The notes: generated from the sequence alone by a model not told the origin. 20,394 bases of DNA from Clostridiales bacterium (GCA_004553545.1 SFLD01000034.1:1-20394), one strand, 5' to 3'; positions 8,990 through 17,570 are shown, counted from the stretch's first letter. Translations and numbers: made by a program.

Positions 8990-10649
8990 GCTGTTTTTCC
9001 TCCTTGACGGTCTCAATGATCTTTTCAAAAAAGCGCTTTGCTTTTTCCTCAAATTCTTCCGGCGCGGCAGCGTCGTTGCAGAGCTCCAGGTCACAGTGCT
9101 CCCGGTAGTAGTCGTCCGTCCGCTGGGCGCCGATCCGCAGGCGGGCATAGCCCTCGTCGATGCCGTCCCGGGCCATGATCCGCCGGAGGCGGAGCTCCAT
9201 GGGGGAGGTGACGGCCACCGTCCGGTCGCAGAGCCGGGCCATGCCGCTCTCCAGCAGGTTGATGGCGTCGATGGCCCAGAGGGCGCTCCCGCCGCTCTCC
9301 ACCCTGGTCCGGACGGCGGGGACGATGGCGGCGTAGACGATCTCGTTGAGCCGGGCCAGGCGCTCCTCCCGGGAGAAGACCTGCTCGCCGAGGTAGGGCC
9401 GGTTGAGGCCGCCGTCCGGCAGGAAGGTCTCGGGGCCGAACTCTTTCACCAGGGCCGCCCGGAGGGGCCGGTCGGTCCGCAGCATCTCGTGGTAGAGGGC
9501 GTCGCAGTCGATGGTCTCGCCGCCCAGGGCCTGGATGGCCTTCAGGGCGCTGGTCTTTCCCGCGCCGGTGCCGCCGGTGAGCCCCAGCACCACCCGGGGG
9601 CAGTCGGCGTCCACGATGTGGAAGCCCGCCGCCTTTTTCAGCCGGTTGTTGATGGCCAGACCCAGACCCCTGTGGTCCGGACACTGGGCGTAGATCTGCC
9701 CCACCTCCACGCTGTCAAAGGCACGGAGGGCGTCAAAGACCCGCTGGGCCTGGACGCTCTTGTCGCCCTTGGGTCCCAGGGTCTCCACGGTGTAGCCCGC
9801 AAAGCGGGCGGCAAACTCATCGAAGCAGATGACACCGTCCCCGGGCTGCAGGCGGCGGGCGATCTCCTCCGCCGAGGCCTCCGGTCCGCCGGTGACCACC
9901 GTCACCGGGGCCTTGGGGGCGTAGTGGCGGTACTTCATGCCGGGGGCCTTGGGCTGCTCCCCGGGCTTTAAGGGGGAGGTCACGGCCTTGTCGATCTCCA
10001 CATGGCCCAGGACCGCTTCCAGCTCCTCCAGGGGCAGTCCGCCGGGACGCAGGAGCCGGGGGGGCGTGCAGGTGAGGTCCAGGATGGTGGACTCCACCCC
10101 CACGGTGCAGGGGCCGCCGTCCACGATGCCGTCAATGCGGCCGTCCATGTCCTCCATGACATCCTGGGCGCAGGTGCAGCTAGGACGGCCGGAGCGGTTG
10201 GCGCTGGGAGCCGCGATCGGCACCCCCGCCTCCCGGATGATGGCCGTCGCCACCGGGTGGTCCGGGCAGCGCATGGCCACCGTGTCCAGCCCCGCCGTGG
10301 TGGCGTCCGGCACGATGGGCTTGCGCCGCAGGATCAGGGTGAGGGGACCCGGCCAGAAGCGCCGGGCCAGCTCATAGGCGATGGGGGGCACGTCCTCGCA
10401 GCAGCGGCTGAGCCACTGGGCGGAGGGGACGTGGAGGATCAGGGGGTTATCCTGGGGACGGCCCTTGGCCTCAAAGATCTTTTTCACGGCAGCCGCGTCC
10501 AGGCCGTTGGCGCCCAGGCCGTAGACCGTCTCCGTGGGGATGGCCAGAAGGCCGCCGCGGCGCAGGATCTCCGCCGCCTGGGCGATGATGCGCTCCGTCT
10601 CGTTGCCGGGCCGGCGGGTATCCCGCAGGTCAAAATACTGTGTTTCCAT
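8979..10649 (-). CDS. tsaC/coaE: Fusion of Sua5-type threonylcarbamoyl-AMP synthase and dephospho-CoA kinase
   Basis: One uninterrupted 556-codon frame holds two enzymes. Residues about 1-215 are the YrdC/TsaC domain (IPTETVYGLG, KGRPQDNPLILHV, SANRSG), which makes threonylcarbamoyl-AMP from threonine, bicarbonate and ATP for tRNA t6A37. PGMKYRHYAP near 240 is the Sua5 linker and 250-345 its C-terminal domain. From about 353 a complete CoaE domain begins: LGLTGGTGAGKTS with P-loop Lys365, DCDALYHE, and a lid rich in Arg. CoaE phosphorylates dephospho-CoA in the last step of CoA synthesis. The start is ATG 10649 with a weak GAGGCGA site, 41 bp after prfA. The usual prmC between prfA and the sua5 gene is absent. 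Both halves look intact. Confidence 0.93.
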   Translation of the reverse strand: METQYFDLRDTRRPGNETERIIAQAAEILRRGGLLAIPTETVYGLGANGLDAAAVKKIFEAKGRPQDNPLILHVPSAQWLSRCCEDVPPIAYELARRFWPGPLTLILRRKPIVPDATTAGLDTVAMRCPDHPVATAIIREAGVPIAAPSANRSGRPSCTCAQDVMEDMDGRIDGIVDGGPCTVGVESTILDLTCTPPRLLRPGGLPLEELEAVLGHVEIDKAVTSPLKPGEQPKAPGMKYRHYAPKAPVTVVTGGPEASAEEIARRLQPGDGVICFDEFAARFAGYTVETLGPKGDKSVQAQRVFDALRAFDSVEVGQIYAQCPDHRGLGLAINNRLKKAAGFHIVDADCPRVVLGLTGGTGAGKTSALKAIQALGGETIDCDALYHEMLRTDRPLRAALVKEFGPETFLPDGGLNRPYLGEQVFSREERLARLNEIVYAAIVPAVRTRVESGGSALWAIDAINLLESGMARLCDRTVAVTSPMELRLRRIMARDGIDEGYARLRIGAQRTDDYYREHCDLELCNDAAAPEEFEEKAKRFFEKIIETVKEEKQHGR

Positions 10650-10668
10650 TGTCTTCGCCTCGTATCTT

Positions 10669-10690
10669 CCGCCGGGGAGCTTCCCGGCGG
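10669..10690 (-). other. Intercistronic hairpin after prfA
   Basis: CCGCCGGG (10669-10676) pairs with CCCGGCGG (10683-10690), with two more possible inner pairs and one G-T wobble. It begins directly after the prfA stop (10691) and fills most of the 41-bp gap before the Sua5/CoaE start. No T-run follows, so it may set mRNA processing or lower downstream translation rather than end transcription. Confidence 0.6.
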
Positions 10691-11755
10691 TCAGTCATTT
10701 CCCTGGGCTTCCAGCCTGGCGGCGGTATCCGCCGCGGCCAGGGCATCGATGATGGGGTCCAGGCCGCCATCCAGCACAGCGGGGAGCTGGTGGAGGGTAA
10801 GGCCGATGCGGTGGTCCGTCACCCGCCCCTGGGGATAGTTATAGGTCCGGATGCGCTGGCTGCGGTCCCCGCTTCCCACCTGGGAGCGGCGCTCCGCCGT
10901 CTGCTGGCTCTCCCGCTTCTCCCGCTCGGCGTCGTAAAGCTGGGAGGCCAGGAGCCGCATCGCCTTCTCCCGGTTCTGGAACTGGCTGCGCTCCGCCTGG
11001 CACTCCACCACGGTGCCGGTGGGCTTGTGGATGAGCCGCACGGCGGAGGAGGTCTTGTTGACGTGCTGCCCTCCCGCGCCGCTGGCGCGGAAGACCTGCA
11101 TCTCCACATCCGCCGGGTTCAATGAGACCTCCACGGCCTCCATCTCCGGCAGGACGGCCACGGTGGCCGCGCTGGTGTGGATCCGGCCGCCGGACTCCGT
11201 CTCCGGCACCCGCTGGACCCGGTGGACACCGGACTCGAACTTCAGCCGGGAGTACGCCCCGTCCCCTTCGATGAGGACGGCACATTCCTTCACGCCGCCA
11301 AGCTCCGTCTCATTGAGATTCGTGATCTCCGTCCGCCAGCCCCGGCTCTCGGCGTACATGGTGTACATCCGCAGGAGAGTCCGGCCAAAAAGGGCCCCCT
11401 CCTCTCCCCCGACGCCGGCCCGGATCTCCAGGATCACGCTGCGGCGGTCGTTGGGGTCCCTGGGCAGGAGCAGGACGGTGAGCTCCCGGTGGAGGCGCTG
11501 TGCCTCCGCCTTGGCCTCCGCCAGCTCCTCCTGGGCCAGCTCCCGGAAATCCGGGTCATGGAGGAGGGCCTCCGCCTCCTCCCGCCGCCGCTCCGCGGCG
11601 AGGTAGGCCCGGTAGGCCTCCACCACCGGCTGGAGCTCCCGGAGCTCCCGGTTCACGGCGGCCAGGCGCCCGGCGTCCCCATAGACGGCAGGGTCCGTCA
11701 GCTGGGTCTCCAGGCTCTCATAGCGAAGGGACAGCTCTCTCAACTTTTCTAGCAT
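10691..11755 (-). CDS. prfA: Peptide chain release factor 1
   Basis: This 354-aa protein matches class I release factors over its full length. The GGQ motif that triggers peptidyl-tRNA hydrolysis is at 228-230 (GAGGQHVNKTSSAV). The anticodon-like tripeptide is Pro184-Glu185-Thr186, the PxT form that marks RF1 (UAA/UAG) rather than RF2, which has SPF. The N-terminal helical domain begins MLEKLRELSLRYE. The start is ATG 11755 with GGAGGG upstream. It lies 21 bp after the flavodoxin gene. The GGQ glutamine is normally methylated by PrmC, often encoded next door, but prmC is not in this window. Confidence 0.98.
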   Translation of the reverse strand: MLEKLRELSLRYESLETQLTDPAVYGDAGRLAAVNRELRELQPVVEAYRAYLAAERRREEAEALLHDPDFRELAQEELAEAKAEAQRLHRELTVLLLPRDPNDRRSVILEIRAGVGGEEGALFGRTLLRMYTMYAESRGWRTEITNLNETELGGVKECAVLIEGDGAYSRLKFESGVHRVQRVPETESGGRIHTSAATVAVLPEMEAVEVSLNPADVEMQVFRASGAGGQHVNKTSSAVRLIHKPTGTVVECQAERSQFQNREKAMRLLASQLYDAEREKRESQQTAERRSQVGSGDRSQRIRTYNYPQGRVTDHRIGLTLHQLPAVLDGGLDPIIDALAAADTAARLEAQGND

Positions 11756-11776
11756 AGGGCGCCCTCCGTTCGTTTC

Positions 11777-12277
11777 TTACTTCTCCTCCCGGCCGCCCGA
11801 GAGGACCTCCCGGGTCTGGCGGAGGAATTCCTCCCGCCAGAAGTCGCAGCCCACGGAATCCAGCCGCAGGGAGACATCCGTCAGGTGGGGATCGGTCACA
11901 TACTGGTCCATCTGGCGGTAGACATCCTGGAACTTGCCCTCGCCGCTGCGGGTCACCACGTAGGAGACCGCCTGCAGCCGCTGGCCGTAGGTCCGCAGGA
12001 ACGCCCGGACCACACTGGAGCAGCGGCCCGCCCAAACGGGGGTCCCGATGATGACCAGGCGGTAGTCCTCCAGGGGGCGGTCCGTCTCAAAGTGCAGGAG
12101 GGGAGCGGTGTCCTTCCGCATGGCGTCCAGCCCGCAGCGGAGATAGCCCCGCCAGCCGCTCCGCTCCACCCCGTCCCGGATGCGGACGGATTCCGCGTCC
12201 AGGGAGGCGGCGATATCCTCCATCACCCGCTGGGTGTTGCCGGTGCGGGAGTAGTAGATACACAGTACGTCGCTCAT
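11777..12277 (-). CDS. Flavodoxin family protein
   Basis: This 166-aa protein begins MSDVLCIYYSRTGNTQRV, the FMN phosphate-binding loop of flavodoxins (SRTGNT, about 10-15). A second flavin-contact region, VIIGTPVWAGRCSSVVRAFL, lies near 74-93. It lacks a signal peptide and membrane segments, so it is a cytoplasmic FMN electron carrier or a small flavodoxin-like oxidoreductase; the partner is unknown. The C-terminal part (about 120-166) carries no recognised motif. The start is ATG 12277 with AAAAGGAGG upstream. It sits 18 bp after the YdcF-like gene and 21 bp before prfA, so it is a true member of the operon. Confidence 0.88.
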   Translation of the reverse strand: MSDVLCIYYSRTGNTQRVMEDIAASLDAESVRIRDGVERSGWRGYLRCGLDAMRKDTAPLLHFETDRPLEDYRLVIIGTPVWAGRCSSVVRAFLRTYGQRLQAVSYVVTRSGEGKFQDVYRQMDQYVTDPHLTDVSLRLDSVGCDFWREEFLRQTREVLSGGREEK

Positions 12278-12295
12278 GGTTGACCTCCTTTTCCG

Positions 12296-13081
12296 TCAGT
12301 CGAAGAGCAGTGTTTTGCCCAGGGCGAAGAACTCCCGGACGTAGTAGTTGGCGTTCAGGAGGACCCAGTCCGTCCGGGCGGGGATGTCAAAGACGGCGAG
12401 GCCCGCCCGCTGGGCGATGAGGTGCGCCCGGAAGCAGTGGAAATCGCTGGTGATGACAGCGAGGGCAGCCGTCTTGGCGTCCAGCCCCAGCTCCGGTAGC
12501 AGGCGGCGGGAATACGTGAAGTTCTCCGCCGTGGAGGTGGATTCCTCCTCCAGATGGAGCTGGCTCTCCGGGATGCCCCGCTTCACGAGCTCCCGGCGCA
12601 TACACTCGGCCTCGCTGATCTCCTCCCCCGCGCCCTGGCCGCCGGAGAGGATGGCCGGGGTCTCCGGGTGGGCGCGGAGATAGTCCGCCGCCCGGTTGAT
12701 GCGGCTCCGGAGGATCAGGGACGGCGTCTCGCCGTTGACCCCGGCCCCCAGGACCAGGACCGCGTCCGCCGGAAGGGCGTCATTCTCCTGATGCCCCTTG
12801 GCAAGGAGGAGCCCCTCCACCGCGGCGAAGACCAGCAGTCCCGCCGCCAGGAGGATCAGCAGCACCCGCCGCACGATGCCTCCGGTGCGGGAACTCTCCG
12901 CCCAGCGGCCCACGGCCAGGAAAACGAGGCAGAGCCCCGCAAGACACAGGGAAAGATAGCCGGAGAAGCGCACGCCGGGATAGACCGCGAGGCAGAGCAC
13001 GGCCAGCAGCAAAAAGAAGCCCGCGAGGCAGCAAAGGCCCACCTCGCCCTTCCATTTGCGGTTCCCGGTATAGGGGCTCAT
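12296..13081 (-). CDS. YdcF/ElyC-like (DUF218) membrane protein
   Basis: This 261-aa protein has three hydrophobic segments (about 14-36, 39-60 and 70-92), then a DUF218 domain from about 105. Domain motifs are ADAVLVLGAGV, ILSGGQGAGEEISEAECM and EEESTSTAENF, as in the SanA/YdcF/ElyC family. ElyC-type relatives affect the cell envelope and the use of the lipid carrier for peptidoglycan, but no reaction is firmly known. The position two genes after murF suits an envelope role. The start ATG 13081 overlaps the ABC-F stop as ATGA, with GGAGGCGGGAG before it, so it is translationally coupled. Confidence 0.88.
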   Translation of the reverse strand: MSPYTGNRKWKGEVGLCCLAGFFLLLAVLCLAVYPGVRFSGYLSLCLAGLCLVFLAVGRWAESSRTGGIVRRVLLILLAAGLLVFAAVEGLLLAKGHQENDALPADAVLVLGAGVNGETPSLILRSRINRAADYLRAHPETPAILSGGQGAGEEISEAECMRRELVKRGIPESQLHLEEESTSTAENFTYSRRLLPELGLDAKTAALAVITSDFHCFRAHLIAQRAGLAVFDIPARTDWVLLNANYYVREFFALGKTLLFD

Positions 13082-14979
13082 TCTCCCGCCTCCTCTGAGA
13101 GCTGTTCCCAGCGCTCCATCAGCGCAAGAAGCTCTTCGTCCATGGCTTCCTTCTCAGCGTACAGGACGCCGTACCTCTCATAGTCGCAGGCGGCGGCCTC
13201 CATCTCGGCCTCCTTTTGACGGATGGCCTCCTCCAGCTTGTCCATCTCCCGCTGGCAGATGGTGAGCTGCCGTTTGGCCTGCTGCTGGGCCCGGCCCGCC
13301 CGGGGCTTCTCCTGCTGGGGGCCCTTCTCCTTCTTCGCGGCGGGGGCGCTCTGTTTCTCCGCCTCCTCCCGGGCCTTCAGCTCCCGGTACTGGGTAAAGC
13401 CCATGGGGTAGTCGGTAACGGTGCCGTCCGCGATCTCCCAGATGCGGGTGGCGAAGCGGTTGATGAAGTAGCGATCGTGGCTCACGAAGAGCAGGGCCCC
13501 ATCGTAGGACTCCACGGCCTCCTCGATCCACTCCCGGGACGCGATGTCCAGGTGGTTGGTGGGCTCGTCCAGGATGAGGAGGTTGATCTCGTCGTCCATC
13601 AGCATGCACAGTCGCAGGCGGCTCTGCTCGCCGCCGGAGAGGACGGAGACGGGCTTGAAGACGTCCTCCCCCCGGAAATCGTAGGCGGCCAGGCGGTTCC
13701 GGGCGCTCTGGGGGGAGAGGCCCCGCTTGGCGGCCAGCATGTTATCGAGGATGCTCCACTCCGGGTGGTCGAAGTGGACGATCTGGGGCAGGTAGGCGGG
13801 CCGGACCTGGGGGCCCTGGCGGATACGCCCGGCGTCCGGGTTCTCCTCCCCCACGATCATCTTGAGGAGGGTGCTCTTGCCGGTGCCGTTGTCCCCGATG
13901 AGGCCGATGCGCTCGCCGCCCTCCATCCGGAGGTTGATGCCCTCAAAGAGGGTCCGGCCGTCGAAGCCCTTGGTAAGGCCCTTCAGGGCCAGGACCTCGT
14001 CGCCGTGGAACTCGGCGGAGGAGAAGCGGGCGTCCATCTTTTTTGCCTTGGTGGGCTTTGCCGTGGTGCGCATCCGCTCGATGCGCTTTTCCATGGAGAT
14101 GGCCCGGCGGTAGGTCTTGTCCATGCCCTGGAAGGCCCAGAGCCGCAGCTGATCCGCCGCCTTCTCCAGCTGGCGGATCTTGGCCTGCTCCTTCTCGTAC
14201 TGCTTCATCCGCTCCTGGTAGCGGCGCTCCTTCTCCACGGCATAGAAGCTGTAGTTCCCGCTGTAGAAGTTGGGCTTGCCGTCCTCGATCTCGATGATGC
14301 GGGTGACGATGCGGTCCAGGAAGTAGCGGTCGTGGCTGATGGTGAGGACCGTACCCCGGAAGCGGGCGATATAGTCCTCCAGCCACTCGGTGGCGTGGAG
14401 GTCCAGGTGGTTGGTGGGCTCGTCCAGCAGGAGAATGTCCGTATCCTCCAGGATGAGGCGGCCCAGGTTGACTCTCGTCTTCTCGCCGCCGGAGAGGGCA
14501 TCGAAGAGGCGCTCTCTCATCTCCTTTGAGATGGAGAGGCCGTTTGCCACCTTGTCCACGGCCACATCCGTATCGTAGCCGCCGAAGGCTTCAAAGCGGG
14601 CGGAGAGGGTGTCGTAGCGCCGCAGGAGGGCGGGATCGTTCTCCCCCGCCGCCATACGCTCCGTCAGGCTCTCCATCTCCTCTCCCAGCTTCCGCAGCCG
14701 GGCAAAGGCACTGCGGAGGACATCCTCCACGGTGTAGCCCGCGGGGTAGACGGGGATCTGGGAGATGAGGCCCACCCGGCGGCCGGAGGCGATGATGGCC
14801 TGACCCTCGTCGGGCTCCAGCTCCCCCGTGAGGATGCGGAAGAGGGTGCTCTTCCCCGCGCCGTTGCGGCCCAAGAGGCCTACCCGCTCCCCCTGGTCGA
14901 TCTGGAAGGTGATGCCGTCCAGGACATTTTTTCCGATCTCGAAGGACTTTATCAGCCCCTCGACCTGAATATCAATCAT
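13078..14979 (-). CDS. ABC-F family ATPase (ribosome-associated, YdiF/Uup-like)
   Basis: This 633-aa protein has two ABC ATPase domains and no membrane part, the ABC-F layout. Walker A 1 is GRNGAGKST (37-45), with signature LSGGE at 162-166 and LLLDEPTNHLD. Walker A 2 is GDNGTGKST with Lys368, signature LSGGE 447-451, and LILDEPTNHLDI. Between them is a charged helical P-site tRNA interaction linker (about 230-310). The C-terminus is a Lys/Gln-rich stretch followed by a coiled coil (about 565-630), as in YdiF and Uup. ABC-F proteins bind the ribosomal E site to rescue stalls or, in some cases, protect from antibiotics; which applies here cannot be told. The start overlaps murF by 8 nt. It sits among translation and wall genes. 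Confidence 0.95.
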   Translation of the reverse strand: MIDIQVEGLIKSFEIGKNVLDGITFQIDQGERVGLLGRNGAGKSTLFRILTGELEPDEGQAIIASGRRVGLISQIPVYPAGYTVEDVLRSAFARLRKLGEEMESLTERMAAGENDPALLRRYDTLSARFEAFGGYDTDVAVDKVANGLSISKEMRERLFDALSGGEKTRVNLGRLILEDTDILLLDEPTNHLDLHATEWLEDYIARFRGTVLTISHDRYFLDRIVTRIIEIEDGKPNFYSGNYSFYAVEKERRYQERMKQYEKEQAKIRQLEKAADQLRLWAFQGMDKTYRRAISMEKRIERMRTTAKPTKAKKMDARFSSAEFHGDEVLALKGLTKGFDGRTLFEGINLRMEGGERIGLIGDNGTGKSTLLKMIVGEENPDAGRIRQGPQVRPAYLPQIVHFDHPEWSILDNMLAAKRGLSPQSARNRLAAYDFRGEDVFKPVSVLSGGEQSRLRLCMLMDDEINLLILDEPTNHLDIASREWIEEAVESYDGALLFVSHDRYFINRFATRIWEIADGTVTDYPMGFTQYRELKAREEAEKQSAPAAKKEKGPQQEKPRAGRAQQQAKRQLTICQREMDKLEEAIRQKEAEMEAAACDYERYGVLYAEKEAMDEELLALMERWEQLSEEAGE

Positions 14980-16345
14980 AGCTTGCCTGCAGGGCTTCCA
15001 CCAGCTGGCCGAAGCGCATCGCGTGGGAGGCCTTGATGAGCATGGCCGTCTGCGGTGTCAGCTGGGCGCGGATGGTGGGAAGCGCCTCCTCCTTCGTGGC
15101 GAAATGCAGCGCCTCGCCGCCGCTGCAGTCCACGCCCTCGGCGATCTTGGCGGCGTGGGTGCCGATGGCGATGACGCGGTCGATGCCCAGCATCACGGCG
15201 AGAGCGCCCATGTTGTAGTGGGCCTGGGCCGTGAGGTCCCCCAGCTCTCCCATGTCACCCAGCACCGCCACCCGCTGGGCGCAGTCGGTCTTGGCAAGGA
15301 TCTCCAGCGCCGCCGTGACGGACTGGGGGTTGGCGTTGTAGCAGTCATCCAGCACGGTGCGCTCCTCCGGCAGGCGGAGGACCCGCATCCGGGAGCCGGT
15401 GGGGGTGTAGCAGGCCACGCCCCGGGCGATCTCCGCCGCCGTGAGGCCCAGCTTCTCACCGATGGCAGCCGCCATGGAGGCAGAGTAGACCATGTGCTCG
15501 CCGGGGGCGGGGATGGTAAGGCGGTACTCCCCCTGGGGCGTCGTGAGGCAGCAGGTGATACCGTCCACCCCGTGGTCGGCGATCTCCCCCACCCGGTAGG
15601 CGCAGTTCTCCCCCTGGCCGCAGCGCAGGGTCTCGAAGGGGGGCGTCAGGGTGTTGAGGAGGGCGTCGTCCCCGTTGAGGATGACGGTGCCGCCGGGACG
15701 GAGATTCTCCAGGATCTCCGCCTTGGCCTTCAAAATTCCCTCCCGGCTGCCGAGAAACTCAATGTGGGCGTCACCGATGTTGGAGATGACGGCGATGTCG
15801 GGCTGCACCATCTCCCCTAAGTAGCGGATCTCCCCGAAGTGGTTCATGCCGGTCTCGATGACCGCCGCCTCGTGGGTGTGGTCCAGGCCCAGCAGGGTCA
15901 GGGGGGTGCCGATGTCGTTATTGAAGTTCTCCGCCGTTTTCAGGACGCGGTACTTCTGGGCGAGGACGGCGGCGATCATGTCCTTGGTGGTGGTCTTCCC
16001 CACGCTGCCGGTGATCTGCACCACAGGGATGGTGAACTTCTCCCGGTAATGGCGGGCCAGGTCCTTCAGGGCCAGGCGGGTGTCCGCCACCTTGATGTAG
16101 AACTTGTCGTGCCGCAGGTCCTCCGGGAGCTTGGCGCAGAGGACGCCCGCCGCCCCCTGGTCCAGGGCAGCGCCGATGAAGCGGTGGCCGTCGAACTTCT
16201 CCCCCACGATGGGGATGAAAAGGCTCCCGGCGGGGACGTTCCGGCTGTCCGTGGTGACGGAGCTGACATCCTCCGCCCCCTCCCGGGGGTTCCACCAGAC
16301 GCCGCGGACAGCCTTCTCGATCTCACGGATGCTCATGGGCTCCAT
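14972..16345 (-). CDS. murF: UDP-MurNAc-tripeptide--D-Ala-D-Ala ligase
   Basis: This 457-aa Mur ligase has the N-terminal UDP-binding domain (SSVTTDSRNVPAGSLFIPI), the ATP-binding central domain with P-loop GSVGKTTTK (Lys117), TAENFNNDIGTPLTLL and ETGMNHFGEI, which are MurF signatures, and a C-terminal domain with DDCYNANPQS and LGDMGELG. It adds the D-Ala-D-Ala dipeptide to UDP-MurNAc-tripeptide in the cytoplasm. The start is ATG 16345, 8 nt after AAGGAGG; a second ATG three codons in is possible but too far from that site. It lies 2 nt after ddl, whose product makes its substrate, and overlaps the ABC-F start by 8 nt. Confidence 0.97.
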   Translation of the reverse strand: MEPMSIREIEKAVRGVWWNPREGAEDVSSVTTDSRNVPAGSLFIPIVGEKFDGHRFIGAALDQGAAGVLCAKLPEDLRHDKFYIKVADTRLALKDLARHYREKFTIPVVQITGSVGKTTTKDMIAAVLAQKYRVLKTAENFNNDIGTPLTLLGLDHTHEAAVIETGMNHFGEIRYLGEMVQPDIAVISNIGDAHIEFLGSREGILKAKAEILENLRPGGTVILNGDDALLNTLTPPFETLRCGQGENCAYRVGEIADHGVDGITCCLTTPQGEYRLTIPAPGEHMVYSASMAAAIGEKLGLTAAEIARGVACYTPTGSRMRVLRLPEERTVLDDCYNANPQSVTAALEILAKTDCAQRVAVLGDMGELGDLTAQAHYNMGALAVMLGIDRVIAIGTHAAKIAEGVDCSGGEALHFATKEEALPTIRAQLTPQTAMLIKASHAMRFGQLVEALQASYD

Positions 16346-16347
16346 GC

Positions 16348-17403
16348 TCAGGTCCTCCTTACCGCGAGGGACAGGTGCACGATCTCCTCGCAGAGTTCTT
16401 CATAGGGGATGCCCACGGCGGCGGCCTCCTTGGGCAGGAGGCTGGCGGGGGTCATGCCCGGCAGGGTATTGGTCTCCAGGCACCAGGGATGGCCCTCGCC
16501 GTCCAGGAGGAAGTCCGTCCGGGAGTAGACGGAAAGGCCCAGGGCCCGGTGGAGCCGCAGGGCATACTCACCCATCTCCCGCTGCTGCTCCGGCGTGATG
16601 CGGGCGGGGCAGATCTCCTCGGAGCCGCCGGTCTGGTATTTCGCGTAGTAGTCAAAGTACGCGCTCTTGGGGATGATCTCCACCGCCGGAAGGTAGCGGT
16701 CCCCCAGGACGCCCACGGAGAGCTCCCGGCCGCGGATCTTCTTCTCCACGAGGACGTGGCTCCCGTAGCGGAGGGTATCCCGCAGGGCGGCGGCCAGCTC
16801 CTCCCTGGTCTCCGGCAGGGAGACGCCCACGGAGGAACCGCCGTTGACGATCTTCACGGCGCAGGGAAGCTCGATCTCCTCCACAAGCGCGGGGATATCG
16901 CTCTCCTCATAGTGGGTGATGTCCCGCCAGGGGGCGGTGGGGACGCCGGCGTCGGCCATCACCCGCTTGGTGACGGCCTTATCCATGGCCATGCCGCTGC
17001 TTAAGTACCCGGCGCCGGTGTAGGGGATGCCCAGAAGGTCGAAGGCCGCCTGGACCCGGCCATCCTCGCCGCAGGCGCCGTGGAGGCCCAGGAAGACGAT
17101 GTCCGCCATGGCGCAGACGGCGAGGACATCCTTTCCGAAGAGGCTGGGACTCTGGTCGGCCCGGCCGCGGCGGACAGCGTCCAGGTCCGGGGCCGTGCCC
17201 TCGATGGCGGCGGAGCCCAGGAGGCCGTCCGGCGCGTCAAAGATGTCGGCAAGCGCGCCCTCATAGCCCTCCAGCCCCAGGAACATATCCACCAGGATGG
17301 CCTGGTGCCCTCTGCTGCGCAGAGCCCGGCAGACACTGCTGCCGGTGACCAGGGAAACCTGGCGCTCGGTGGAAAGTCCACCGGCCAAAACCACGATCTT
17401 CAT
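16348..17403 (-). CDS. ddl: D-alanine--D-alanine ligase
   Basis: This 351-aa ATP-grasp enzyme starts at the ATG at 17403 (MKIVVLAGGLSTERQVSL), chosen because AAGGAGGG sits 9 nt upstream and Glu13 then aligns with the family's substrate-binding Glu. The longer open frame upstream is not family-like. Further motifs are LGLHGACGEDG, NGGSSVGVSL (Ser190/Ser191), AYFDYYAKYQTGG and LETNTLPGMTPASLLP. The Tyr-rich omega loop is that of D-Ala-D-Ala ligases and not of VanA/VanB D-lactate types, so no vancomycin-type target change is predicted from this gene. It is the first gene of the long operon and feeds MurF, encoded next. Confidence 0.97.
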   Translation of the reverse strand: MKIVVLAGGLSTERQVSLVTGSSVCRALRSRGHQAILVDMFLGLEGYEGALADIFDAPDGLLGSAAIEGTAPDLDAVRRGRADQSPSLFGKDVLAVCAMADIVFLGLHGACGEDGRVQAAFDLLGIPYTGAGYLSSGMAMDKAVTKRVMADAGVPTAPWRDITHYEESDIPALVEEIELPCAVKIVNGGSSVGVSLPETREELAAALRDTLRYGSHVLVEKKIRGRELSVGVLGDRYLPAVEIIPKSAYFDYYAKYQTGGSEEICPARITPEQQREMGEYALRLHRALGLSVYSRTDFLLDGEGHPWCLETNTLPGMTPASLLPKEAAAVGIPYEELCEEIVHLSLAVRRT

Positions 17404-17535
17404 GGAAAAAAGCCCTCCTTCTCCCCCGCTCCGGGGCCTTGCGCCCGGGGGGTGAAACCCACGATGGATGGTCCGCGGAGACCGGCGGAAGGGGCATTCC
17501 CCTCCCCACGGGCATTCCACGGGCAGTATAACAAT
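17404..17535 (-). other. GC-rich 5' leader of the ddl operon
   Basis: About 130 nt separate the promoter candidate from the ddl start. They contain a hairpin CCCCG/CGGGG (17424-17428 with 17432-17436) just ahead of the ribosome binding site, and AGGGG/CCCCT arms around CATT near 17490-17504. C- and G-runs could pair in more than one way. I see no known riboswitch consensus and no credible leader peptide. Confidence 0.4.
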
Positions 17536-17540
17536 ACCAT

Positions 17541-17569
17541 AGTTTAGCACATTCCCGGCAAGAATACAA
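17541..17569 (-). promoter_or_regulatory. Candidate promoter of the ddl-murF-prfA operon
   Basis: On the minus strand, TTGTAT (17564-17569), a 17-nt spacer and TAAACT (17541-17546) preceded by TGC resemble an extended -10 sigma-A promoter. This AT-rich patch stands out in GC-rich surroundings. The leader would be about 130 nt. A second AT-rich patch with TATACT lies just downstream, so the exact start is uncertain. Confidence 0.45.
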
Positions 17570-17570
17570 C

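Noticed and set aside
8990..9148. Longer N-terminus for the M18 aminopeptidase
   Set aside because: The extension lies in another frame of the Sua5/CoaE gene; the ATG at 8989 has the AAGGAGG site and fits the family start.
16348..17403. VanA-type D-Ala-D-Lac ligase
   Set aside because: The omega-loop region reads AYFDYYAKYQTGG, the Tyr-rich pattern of normal Ddl enzymes, and no vanH or vanX neighbours exist.
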